Positions 1 through 6,561 of a stretch of 17,068 nucleotides of DNA are shown piece after piece. The DNA is from CAIZGX01 sp964430305 (GTDB lineage Bacteria > Bacteroidota > Bacteroidia > Flavobacteriales_D > Sanyastnellaceae). Every line of letters starts with the position of its first letter. Position 1 is the first letter of the stretch. A program made the position numbers and the translations under genes. The notes beneath the pieces are model-generated. The model ran no database searches. It saw only the letters and a program-made list of their open reading frames with translations, and was not told where the DNA came from. The stretch spans positions 1 to 17,068 of the forward strand of contig CAYSEX010000047.1 in NCBI GenBank assembly GCA_964430305.1. The letters are read 5' to 3'.

Positions 1-77
1 TCTAAATACGGGTGATTCACTGCCGAATGTTCTTTCGCTCGGAGTTCTAACTCGTCAATAGCTGATGTTTCAATCAT
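1..77 (-). CDS. 5' fragment of an unrecognised gene running off the left edge
   Basis: An open frame reads leftward from ATG at 77-75 to the window edge, giving 25 residues that begin MIETSAIDEL and end NHPYL. The frame also stays open upstream to another ATG at 131-129, which would add 18 residues. I prefer the start at 77 because it leaves 71 bp for divergent promoters before the glutathione peroxidase gene, whereas 131 leaves only 17 bp. However, the bases before 131 are A-rich, as is common at Bacteroidetes starts. The HPYL near the N-terminus is faintly like TenA-type or iron-dependent redox enzymes, but this is too short to assign a family. No stop codon interrupts it. Confidence 0.4.
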   Translation of the reverse strand, partial: MIETSAIDELELRAKEHSAVNHPYL

Positions 78-148
78 TTTCCAATATATTGCGGCTAAAT
101 TAGCTCGAACCGAGTGAACATTATTGCACATTAATCGTTTTTGTTGAT

Positions 149-733
149 ATGAAAATTACACTAATTATTTTGGCCCTAATTCTAACCACTAGCGGTATTG
201 CCTTATTTGCCATGCGCAGTCGTTGGCAAAAACCTGAAAATCTAATTAACACAGAAAAAATGAGCTTTTACGATTTAACCTACACTACCATTGACGGAAA
301 GTCTGCTTCCATGTCAGACTTCAAAGGAAAATATGTTTTGTGTGTGAATGTGGCCAGTAAATGTGGTTACACACCACAATACAAACAATTACAGGCCCTT
401 TATGAAAAGTATCAGGATCGCTTGGTTATTGTAGGTTTTCCGTGCAACCAGTTTCTTGGTCAAGAGCCTGGAACAAACGAAGAGATTGTTACTTTTTGTG
501 AAAAGAATTACGGAGTTTCATTTCCATTGGCAGATAAATTAGATGTGAAAGGAAAGAATCAACACCCGGTATATCAATGGTTAACAAACAAAACCTTGAA
601 TGGTGTTTCTGATGGTAATGTGAAATGGAATTTCCACAAATTTTTAATTTCTCCTTCGGGTGAATGGTTGGGTGAATACGCATCAGGTGTTGATCCTCTG
701 GGTGATGAAATAACAAGCAAGTTGGTTAAATGA
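149..733 (+). CDS. Glutathione peroxidase family protein (thiol peroxidase), membrane-anchored or exported
   Basis: A 194-residue peroxidase of the thioredoxin fold that reduces H2O2 and organic hydroperoxides. Residues 4-21 form a hydrophobic N-terminal segment without a clear cleavage site, so the enzyme is probably anchored and faces the periplasm. The catalytic tetrad of the family is visible: Cys72 in NVASKCGYTP, Gln101 in FPCNQF, and Trp160 and Asn161 in KWNFHKF. The active residue is Cys, not selenocysteine. Cys117 in FCEKNYGV sits where BtuE-type enzymes carry a resolving Cys, so thioredoxin rather than glutathione is the likely reductant (family knowledge). Its stop overlaps the start of the bacilliredoxin gene by 4 bp (ATGA), so the two are translationally coupled. 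The family call is firm; the in vivo reductant is inferred. Confidence 0.93.
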   Translation: MKITLIILALILTTSGIALFAMRSRWQKPENLINTEKMSFYDLTYTTIDGKSASMSDFKGKYVLCVNVASKCGYTPQYKQLQALYEKYQDRLVIVGFPCNQFLGQEPGTNEEIVTFCEKNYGVSFPLADKLDVKGKNQHPVYQWLTNKTLNGVSDGNVKWNFHKFLISPSGEWLGEYASGVDPLGDEITSKLVK

Positions 734-1047
734 TTTGGTTGGAATTAAATTCGTTGGATCAATGGAATACCCTGTGGAATTCCGAAGATAAATTCATTGT
801 ATTCAAGCACAGTAGAAGATGCAGCATAAGTATTGCAGCAGTAGGAAGGTTTGAAAGGCAATGGTCGGAACAAAACGCAACTCCTGTTTATCTCTTAGAT
901 TTGTTGAATCATAGAGAGATTAGCAATGCAATTGCAAATGATACTGGGATTGTTCACGAATCGCCGCAATGTTTTTTAATAGAAAAGAAGCACGTTTTAG
1001 CACAAGCCACTCACTCAGGGATCTTTGCTGAGGAGTTTACAATTTAA
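730..1047 (+). CDS. ytxJ: YtxJ/BrxC-type monothiol bacilliredoxin
   Basis: A 105-residue cytosolic thioredoxin-fold protein. The motif FKHSRRCSIS (residues 25-34) is the signature of the YtxJ/BrxC family, with the reactive Cys31 and no second Cys in a CxxC. SPQC (78-81) marks the usual cis-Pro region. Family members remove bacillithiol from S-bacillithiolated proteins, the role glutaredoxin plays in glutathione-using cells. The start overlaps the upstream peroxidase stop by 4 bp, so both are made together, probably for peroxide or disulfide stress. The canonical motif reads KHSTRC; here Arg29 replaces Thr. Cys81 is an extra Cys that might act as a partner thiol (inference). Whether this genome makes bacillithiol cannot be seen here. 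Confidence 0.88.
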   Translation: MIWLELNSLDQWNTLWNSEDKFIVFKHSRRCSISIAAVGRFERQWSEQNATPVYLLDLLNHREISNAIANDTGIVHESPQCFLIEKKHVLAQATHSGIFAEEFTI

Positions 1048-1051
1048 TTTC

Positions 1052-1687
1052 ATGTCCTATGTCCTGCAATACATAGCGCGGGGCGAGCACTTGCATCAAG
1101 ATTTCAAGATGCGTGTTGATAGTTCACAAAAGATAGCTCGCTCTCTTGTTGCTTTCGCCAATACGGAAGGGGGCAGGTTGCTTATTGGAGTGAAAGACAA
1201 TGGTTCAGTTTGTGGCATATCGCCCAATGAAGAATTGCACATGATCATTCGAAGTGCCGAAGAGTTTTGCAGACCTGCGTTGAATTTTAATCATCAATTG
1301 TGGAAGGTTGATGGAAAATTTATACTCGAGATTTCTGTTGAAGAATCAGCTAAAAAGCCAGTTCAATGCTTGGTTGAAGGGCAGTGGATTAGCTACATAC
1401 GTGTGGCAGATAAAACATGGCAAGCTTCCAATGTTTGGAATCGGATGCATGCCATTCAAGAAGAAAGCGGGGCCTCTGGAAATCTCTTTCAATTCAAAGA
1501 AAGGGAGTCACAGCTCTTCGAATTGTTGAAAAATCAACAAATGTCGTTGAATCAACTCGCCAGAAAGTTGAACTTGCCAAGACCTGTTGTCATGAACCAT
1601 TTAGCCAAGCTTATGAAGTGGAATATTCTAAGTGAAGTCTACGTTGAGGGAAAGTTTCTTTACACCCTCAAAAAAACGACTGATTAA
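1052..1687 (+). CDS. AlbA_2 (Schlafen-like) domain protein with C-terminal winged helix
   Basis: A 211-residue protein with two parts. Residues 8-120 form an AlbA_2 / divergent Schlafen AAA_4 domain, seen as HQDFKMRVDSSQKIARSLVAFAN and GGRLLIGVKDNGSV followed by the KKPVQ..W..YIRVADK block. Residues 148-205 look like a winged helix-turn-helix (LNQLARKLNLPRPVVMNHLAKL). The architecture suggests a DNA- or RNA-binding regulator, but no target is known to me. I start it at ATG 1052, five bases after the ytxJ stop; an in-frame TTG at 1025 would overlap ytxJ by 23 bp and adds nothing conserved. It probably shares the gpx-ytxJ transcript. The sequence DFKMRID..KIARSLVAFANT.GG is, from memory, recurrent in Bacteroidetes proteins labelled ATP-binding, although I see no Walker motif. 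Confidence 0.8.
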   Translation: MSYVLQYIARGEHLHQDFKMRVDSSQKIARSLVAFANTEGGRLLIGVKDNGSVCGISPNEELHMIIRSAEEFCRPALNFNHQLWKVDGKFILEISVEESAKKPVQCLVEGQWISYIRVADKTWQASNVWNRMHAIQEESGASGNLFQFKERESQLFELLKNQQMSLNQLARKLNLPRPVVMNHLAKLMKWNILSEVYVEGKFLYTLKKTTD

Positions 1688-1700
1688 AGTCAGTTTTTTT
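1670..1700 (+). terminator. Hairpin terminator after the gpx-ytxJ-AlbA_2 unit
   Basis: ACTGA (1679-1683) pairs with TCAGT (1690-1694) around a 6-base loop that contains the TAA stop (1685-1687). The stem is flanked by an A-run (1670-1675) and followed by a T-run (1694-1700) that can extend it. The core stem is short, so strength is uncertain. A second pairing, GTCAG (1689-1693) with CTGAC (1702-1706), uses the same bases and excludes the first. Confidence 0.5.
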
Positions 1701-1738
1701 GCTGACAAACGCAATTCTTTTGCTAGGTTTAGAGCAAT

Positions 1739-1746
1739 TAGATTTG
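1739..1746 (+). promoter_or_regulatory. Candidate -7 element (TAGATTTG) for the kinase/regulator unit
   Basis: TAGATTTG is a perfect match to the Bacteroidetes -7 consensus TAnnTTTG. A TTTG at 1719-1722 lies 16 bp upstream, slightly closer than the usual -33 spacing. The expected transcription start would be about 1750, only a few bases before the kinase ATG at 1754, so the message would be nearly leaderless. Confidence 0.4.
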
Positions 1747-1753
1747 TTTGGTC

Positions 1754-2992
1754 ATGAAAAGTCAGTTTGAAAGTATCTTAAATCATGTGAACGAAGGAAT
1801 CTTAATTGCCAATCGGCATGGAAGAATTCTCCTTGTTAATCCCAGATGCTGCGATCTTTTCGGATATACTTCTGAGGAGTTGATGAATTTAGAGGTGGAG
1901 TCGCTTATACCAAGAGATAAAAGGGAAAAACATGTGCAACATAGGGAGGGGTTTAAAAAACATCCGACCAATAGAGGTATGGGGAAAAACATGACGTTAT
2001 ATGGACTTCGAAAAGACCAATCAATTTTCCCAGTAGAGATTTCGTTAAGTCATTATGAGTCAGAAGGTGAGACGTTTGTGGTTGCATTTATTATTGATAT
2101 CTCGGAGCGACTGCTATTTCAACAAAACCTCGAAAAAATGAATGAGGCTCTTAAAAATTTAAATGAGAGTTTAGAAAAAAAAGTTGAAGAGCGCACGTTG
2201 GTTCTTCAAGAGGCTTTGAATGATTTGGAAAAAAGTCGTGATGAGTTGGAAAGAAGTTGGATGAAGGAGAAAGAATTGCATGAAATGAAATCGAGATTTG
2301 TTTCAATGGCATCGCATGAATTCAGAACCCCTCTCACAACCATTTTAAGTTCCGTTTCTTTGCTTTCAAAATATACGGGAGAAGATCAAGAAGAATTGAG
2401 ACTGAAGCACATTAAACGAATTAAAAACTCAGTATTTACACTCACAGATACACTGAATGATGTTTTATCATTGGGAAAGTTAGATGAGGGAAAGGTTGAA
2501 GTTCAAATTGAAACCATTCATATTCGTGACTTTATATATTCTAGTCTTGATGAAATAGAATCGTTACTCAAACCAAATCAAAAGTTTGAAGTGAATGCAT
2601 CAAAAAATTTATGGTGTTCTGCTGACTTATCGTTATTGCACAGAGCTTTTATAAATATTGTTTCGAATGCCATTAAGTTTTCTTTTGAGGATGAAGCCAT
2701 ACGAATAGACGCTCGTTTGCGACAATCACTCCACGGAGAAACTTTGGTTTCTTTGTCTGTTACGAATAAGGGAATTGGTATTCCCAATGAAGAACAAGAG
2801 AAACTGTTTGACCGGTTTTACAGAGCTAAAAATGCTGGAAATATTGAAGGTACTGGGCTTGGATTAAGTATTGTTAAAAGATGCTGTGAACTGATTGGAG
2901 CTGATATTGAGTGGCAAAGTGAAGAAAATAACGAGACCACATTTACATTGCTTATTAAACATGAACATGAAGGAGAAAATATTAGTCATTGA
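1754..2992 (+). CDS. Soluble PAS-domain sensor histidine kinase
   Basis: A 412-residue cytosolic kinase with no membrane segment. A PAS domain spans about residues 3-118, followed by a charged coiled coil (about 122-175). The HisKA dimerisation helix has phospho-acceptor His188 in ASHEFRTPL. The HATPase has an N box (NIVSNAIKFS, 301-310), a G1 box in which Asn338 replaces the usual Asp (NKGIGIP), an F box (LFDRFYRAKN) and a G2 box (GTGLGLSIVK, 366-375). The PAS stretch LIPRDKREKH...GLRKDQSIFPVEISL resembles the FixL PAS, and His60 aligns by offset with the FixL haem His, but the same His occurs in many non-haem PAS domains. The true start is ATG 1754; a TTG two codons upstream is not needed. 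The stop overlaps the regulator gene by 26 bp, so they are a cognate pair. Confidence 0.9.
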   Translation: MKSQFESILNHVNEGILIANRHGRILLVNPRCCDLFGYTSEELMNLEVESLIPRDKREKHVQHREGFKKHPTNRGMGKNMTLYGLRKDQSIFPVEISLSHYESEGETFVVAFIIDISERLLFQQNLEKMNEALKNLNESLEKKVEERTLVLQEALNDLEKSRDELERSWMKEKELHEMKSRFVSMASHEFRTPLTTILSSVSLLSKYTGEDQEELRLKHIKRIKNSVFTLTDTLNDVLSLGKLDEGKVEVQIETIHIRDFIYSSLDEIESLLKPNQKFEVNASKNLWCSADLSLLHRAFINIVSNAIKFSFEDEAIRIDARLRQSLHGETLVSLSVTNKGIGIPNEEQEKLFDRFYRAKNAGNIEGTGLGLSIVKRCCELIGADIEWQSEENNETTFTLLIKHEHEGENISH

Positions 2993-4025
2993 AGACAACT
3001 CGGAAATGCGTGATAATATCTGTGAAATTTTGTCAATCGCAGGATATGAAGTGTCACAATCTGAAAACGGAAAGTTGGGTGTTGAGGAAGCTTTGAAGAA
3101 TAAACCCGATCTTATCCTATGTGATATCATGATGCCGCAATTAGACGGTTACAGTGTACTGAATAGATTGTCACAATCAGAGTCCTTAGCGGGAGTACCT
3201 TTTATTTTCCTTACTGCGAAAGCTGATCGTTCTGACATGCGCAAAGCCATGGATTCTGGGGCAGATGATTATATTACCAAGCCCTTTGATGACCTTGACC
3301 TTCTCAATGCCGTCAAGAGCAGACTGGAAAAGGCAAAACGGGTCAAAGGAATCTCTAAAGAACCTCTTACTGGAATACAGCAGCTCATGGCTGAAGTAAA
3401 AGGGTTAATTGATCTTGAAAAAGTTAGCGAGCACGCTCAGCATAAAAAGTTTAAAAAGAAAGAAACTGTTTTTTCAGAAGGAGATGACGCCTTGGGATTA
3501 TATTTCTTGAAATCTGGTAAGGTAAAGGTTTTTAAATCTCATGAAATAGGAAAAGATTTTATCATACATCTTGTGCATGAAAATGAATTCTTTGGATATC
3601 TTCCTTTGCTAACCATGGAGGCTCATACAGCATCTGCCGAAGTTCTTGAAGATGCAGAGATTATTTTCTTTCCGAAATCAGAATTTTATCAACTCTTGAA
3701 TGGAAGTGTTGAGGTGATGAAGGAAGTGATTGCGTTATTAAGCAATAGGGTTCGTGATGAACAAGAGCGTCTTATGAATTTAGCATACAGCAGCGTTAGA
3801 AAAAGAACGGCAGAAGCTTTATTGTTATTGAAGCAGCGTTACACAAAAGGCGAGGAGAACTTCTCAATTGCCATAGCAAGAGATGACCTAGCCCGTATTG
3901 TAGGAACTGCCACGGAATCTCTAATTCGAACGTTGAGCGATTTCAAACAAGAGAATTTAATTAGTATTGACGGTTCTCGCATTACCATCATCAATGATCA
4001 TAAATTGAATCACCTACGCGGTTAA
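2967..4025 (+). CDS. Response regulator fused to a Crp/Fnr-type transcription factor
   Basis: A 352-residue protein. The receiver (1-122) has Asp10, phospho-acceptor Asp53 (LILCDIMMPQLDG), Thr83 and Lys105 (TKPF). A linker (about 123-150) leads to a cyclic-nucleotide-binding-type beta roll (about 151-245: FSEGDDALGLYFLKSGKVKVF) and a Crp-family helix-turn-helix (304-330). Glu317 and Arg321 match the base-contacting Glu and Arg of CRP/FNR, which read the GA of a TGA half-site; Ile320 replaces the Ser of FNR. There is no N-terminal Cys cluster (only Cys19 and Cys52 in the receiver), so it is not an Fe-S oxygen sensor. The start is ATG 2967; ATG 2961 is an alternative. It is encoded immediately 3' of its kinase and convergent with the cbb3 locus, which it may control (inference). 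Confidence 0.9.
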   Translation: MKEKILVIEDNSEMRDNICEILSIAGYEVSQSENGKLGVEEALKNKPDLILCDIMMPQLDGYSVLNRLSQSESLAGVPFIFLTAKADRSDMRKAMDSGADDYITKPFDDLDLLNAVKSRLEKAKRVKGISKEPLTGIQQLMAEVKGLIDLEKVSEHAQHKKFKKKETVFSEGDDALGLYFLKSGKVKVFKSHEIGKDFIIHLVHENEFFGYLPLLTMEAHTASAEVLEDAEIIFFPKSEFYQLLNGSVEVMKEVIALLSNRVRDEQERLMNLAYSSVRKRTAEALLLLKQRYTKGEENFSIAIARDDLARIVGTATESLIRTLSDFKQENLISIDGSRITIINDHKLNHLRG

Positions 4026-4723
4026 TGACAAGATGAATCATGCAATGCACTGCAGCATGATTTTTCAGATGTTCTTGGACTCAAAAAGGGGATGCCTAGA
4101 TTGGCCCCTCTTAGAATAAACAAAATGCCGAGAAGAAGAAAAGTGTAGCGAATTGTTTTTTCTTTTTGAAAAAAGCGATGCTTGGAAAGCCTTATTTTTA
4201 AGCGTTGTAAAAAAATAAGCAGCGGAGAAGTGCCTAAACCAAATAAGGTCATAAAAAGAAAGCCCTGCCAAAAACCGCTGTAATGCGTGGTCATGGCTAA
4301 AGCCATATAAACAAGTCCACATGGAAGAATACCGTTCAATAAACCAAGAAATAAGCGAGAAATCCACTGCGATTGATTGAATAATTTTGCAAATGGTCTT
4401 CGAATCAGGAGCATGGTTTTTTGCGTTGAATTTTGGGCCATATTCAGTTTCTGAATGAAAAAGACAAGCACTAAAATGATTCCACTGAACAAAGCAGGCC
4501 AAGCACCAAGATCCTTAGGGAATATTTGTTTTCCTATGATTCCAATTGTTCCGCCCATGAGCGCATAAGTCAATATTCTACCCAGATGATATAAGAGTAT
4601 TTCAAATTGTTTCGATGATTTATTCCATGGAATACTCAAAACAATTGGTCCGCACATGCCAACGCAATGCAAACTTCCTGTAATGCCCATTAAAAATGCA
4701 GCAATAATTAAATCAAGGTACAT
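4022..4723 (-). CDS. SafE/TauE-like (COG2836-type) membrane protein of the cbb3 locus
   Basis: A 233-residue polytopic protein, last gene of the cbb3 locus. Two related motifs mark the family: GITGSLHCVGMCGP (13-26) and NGILPCGLVYMALA (130-143), with about six hydrophobic segments. Members beside cco genes are annotated as sulfite exporters, but their Cys/His motifs and location suggest copper handling during oxidase assembly (inference). The tail (221-233) carries CC, C and a final CH and could bind metal. I start it at ATG 4723, which overlaps ccoH by 11 bp; the frame stays open further upstream but only inside ccoH. Its TAA shares the palindrome TTAA (4022-4025) with the TAA of the convergent regulator gene, so the two coding regions overlap by 4 bp. 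Confidence 0.85.
   Translation of the reverse strand: MYLDLIIAAFLMGITGSLHCVGMCGPIVLSIPWNKSSKQFEILLYHLGRILTYALMGGTIGIIGKQIFPKDLGAWPALFSGIILVLVFFIQKLNMAQNSTQKTMLLIRRPFAKLFNQSQWISRLFLGLLNGILPCGLVYMALAMTTHYSGFWQGFLFMTLFGLGTSPLLIFLQRLKIRLSKHRFFQKEKTIRYTFLLLGILFILRGANLGIPFLSPRTSEKSCCSALHDSSCH
4035..4065 (+). terminator. Hairpin terminator of the kinase/regulator unit, inside the opposing gene
   Basis: AATCATGC (4036-4043) pairs perfectly with GCATGATT (4055-4062) around an 11-base loop, and T61-T65 give a five-T tail on the + strand. It lies 10 bases past the regulator's stop, within the 3' coding end of the opposing SafE-like gene (its Cys/His-rich tail). In the - direction the stem is not followed by a T-run, so it should act on + transcripts only. 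Confidence 0.65.
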
Positions 4724-5156
4724 GTGTAAGTCCCAGTTTTTCCTCGTGATAGTAATTTTTGTTTTCAATTGTGAAACGCACTTCACAATTGAATCTTTCC
4801 GGTAAATCTTTATTCAGAGGAATTGCAAAATGTGAGAGCTTGGCTTGAGGCAATTGAAGAAACAAATCAAACGCGCTGTTACTCGGACAATACAAGTGTA
4901 TTTCTCCAAATTGTAAAGTATCTATTTCTGTAGGAAAATCAATAATTAGCGAGTCTTTAGTCAGTTCGAATTGGCAGGAGCTTGTTAATGAATTGTAATT
5001 GTTTATTTCATTGATTCGGTCTTGATGCCTCAGTTCCTTTTCGTAATATCCCGTTTCGACTAATTCTATTTTTTCCGAACTCGACTTAATTACCAATGTC
5101 AATATTCCAGTCATAAATAGACCGTAAATAAAAATGATTTTCCATCCCCAATTCAT
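4713..5156 (-). CDS. ccoH: FixH/CcoH-family cbb3 oxidase assembly protein
   Basis: A 147-residue protein with one N-terminal membrane helix (about 5-23) and a soluble, probably periplasmic, beta-rich domain. The stretch GYYEKELRHQDRINEINN (36-53) after the helix is the recognisable part of the FixH family. CcoH associates with CcoN/CcoP and stabilises late assembly steps of cbb3 oxidase (family knowledge). Its ATG overlaps the ccoG stop by 4 bp, and its own end overlaps the SafE-like gene by 11 bp, so the three are translationally coupled. Length is normal for the family. The domain beyond residue 60 is poorly conserved, so the call rests on the N-terminal motif plus gene order. Confidence 0.85.
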   Translation of the reverse strand: MNWGWKIIFIYGLFMTGILTLVIKSSSEKIELVETGYYEKELRHQDRINEINNYNSLTSSCQFELTKDSLIIDFPTEIDTLQFGEIHLYCPSNSAFDLFLQLPQAKLSHFAIPLNKDLPERFNCEVRFTIENKNYYHEEKLGLTHVP

Positions 5157-6547
5157 TGTTGTTTTTTATTAAATGGTCCTATAAAAACTAATTTTTCTGT
5201 AGTGAGTTTTTTGTTGTTCCCGTAAAATTCTATGGTGAGGTTATTTCGTTGATCAGGAAGTTCATTTGCGGGAATTGTAATGATTAACTCTCCATCTTTC
5301 ATTTCCCCGGGCGCCAATATTTGCTTGTGTCCTATCCAATTGAACTGCGCATTTTTTTCCACAATGCGGTATTCAAAGTGAAGCGTGTCATTGGTTTTAT
5401 TAATGAGCTTTACATTGAACAAATTCGAAATATGGCCATTGGGTTCGGTTGTAAAAAGTGTATTACGTGTTCTAACTAAATTTACCTCTACGTCGCTCCG
5501 GGTAATCAATAAGAATGATTCAAGAGCAATTAGCAAAATCAGAACAGCGGAATAGGCAATTATTCTCTTCGTAATTCGAAGTGGTGTTTTATTCTTTATG
5601 GTTTCCTCTGAAGCATACCGTATGAGTCCTTTTGATCGGTGTACTTTTTCCATTACACTGTCACACACATCCATACAGGCGGTACAATTCACACATTCCA
5701 ATTGTAATCCATTTCGAATGTCTATTCCTGTTGGACACACACGAATGCATTCTAAGCAATCAATGCAATCTCCATGTGGTTCCGCTTCTGTTTTTTTAAC
5801 ATGTTTGGTTCTGGGTTCTCCACGAACGTCATCATATGTAACGGCTATGGAGTTTTTATCAAGCATTACACCTTGCATTCTTCCATACGGGCAAACAATT
5901 AGACATACTTGTTCTCGAAACCAATAGTAAACAAAGAAGAATACTCCGCTGAATATAAGAATGGTGAGAAATCCGGTCCAATGTTGAGCAATGGGTTCTG
6001 TAATGATTTGAAAGACACCATCACTTCCAATGATATACATGAGAAATGTGTTGGCTATGAGAAAAGATAAAGAATAGAAAATGGTGATTTTTAAGAACCG
6101 TTTTCGAATTTTTTTTCTGGTCCATCCTTCGTTATTCAGCGCAATTTGTTGATTTCGATCACCATCAATCCAATATTCAATTTTCCTGAAAACCATTTCC
6201 ATGAATATGGTTTGAGGGCAAGCCCACCCGCAAAATACTCGTCCGAAAATAACTGTGAATAGTATGATAAACAGAATAAATATGAGCATGCCCAACACAA
6301 AGAGAAAAAAGTCTTGTGGCCAGAATTGAACTCCAAATAGAATAAATCGTCTTTCTAAAATATGGATTAGAAAAAGTGGATTGCCGTTAACACGAAGGAA
6401 AGGAAGTCCGAAAAAAAAGATTAAATAGATCCAAGACAAATACGAGCGCAGATTATAGTATTTCCCTTTGGGTTTTTTCGGGAAAAACCAGACACGTTTT
6501 CCACTCTCATTAATATGTGCTACGTGATCTCTAAATTCTTCTTCCAT
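5153..6547 (-). CDS. ccoG: CcoG/FixG-type polyferredoxin, cbb3 oxidase accessory protein
   Basis: A 464-residue membrane iron-sulfur protein, reported in other bacteria to reduce Cu(II) for cbb3 oxidase biogenesis. Hydrophobic segments lie near 36-52, 80-104, 152-174, 190-208 and 328-348. Cys pairs are CGWACP (106, 110) and CLIVCP (215, 219). Two ferredoxin-like clusters follow: Cys261, 264, 267, 271 and Cys285, 288, 291, 295. The C-terminal region from about 350 is an immunoglobulin-like periplasmic domain typical of the family. It starts 14 bp after ccoP and overlaps ccoH by 4 bp. All cluster Cys residues are present, so it should be functional. Confidence 0.95.
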   Translation of the reverse strand: MEEEFRDHVAHINESGKRVWFFPKKPKGKYYNLRSYLSWIYLIFFFGLPFLRVNGNPLFLIHILERRFILFGVQFWPQDFFLFVLGMLIFILFIILFTVIFGRVFCGWACPQTIFMEMVFRKIEYWIDGDRNQQIALNNEGWTRKKIRKRFLKITIFYSLSFLIANTFLMYIIGSDGVFQIITEPIAQHWTGFLTILIFSGVFFFVYYWFREQVCLIVCPYGRMQGVMLDKNSIAVTYDDVRGEPRTKHVKKTEAEPHGDCIDCLECIRVCPTGIDIRNGLQLECVNCTACMDVCDSVMEKVHRSKGLIRYASEETIKNKTPLRITKRIIAYSAVLILLIALESFLLITRSDVEVNLVRTRNTLFTTEPNGHISNLFNVKLINKTNDTLHFEYRIVEKNAQFNWIGHKQILAPGEMKDGELIITIPANELPDQRNNLTIEFYGNNKKLTTEKLVFIGPFNKKQQ

Positions 6548-6561
6548 GTGTATGGTTGTAT

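Noticed and set aside
104..115. CTCG-AAC-CGAG inverted repeat before the peroxidase gene
   Set aside because: Only a 4-bp stem and not followed by a T-run; no support as an operator or terminator.
2967..4025. An FNR-type Fe-S oxygen sensor
   Set aside because: The protein lacks the N-terminal Cys cluster; its only two Cys residues lie in the receiver domain.
4065..4502. A 145-codon open frame on the - strand inside the SafE-like gene
   Set aside because: Out-of-frame shadow with no family resemblance; the overlapping frame has clear membrane motifs.
5598..5927. A 109-codon + strand frame opposite ccoG
   Set aside because: Antisense shadow of the Cys-rich ccoG region; no independent support.
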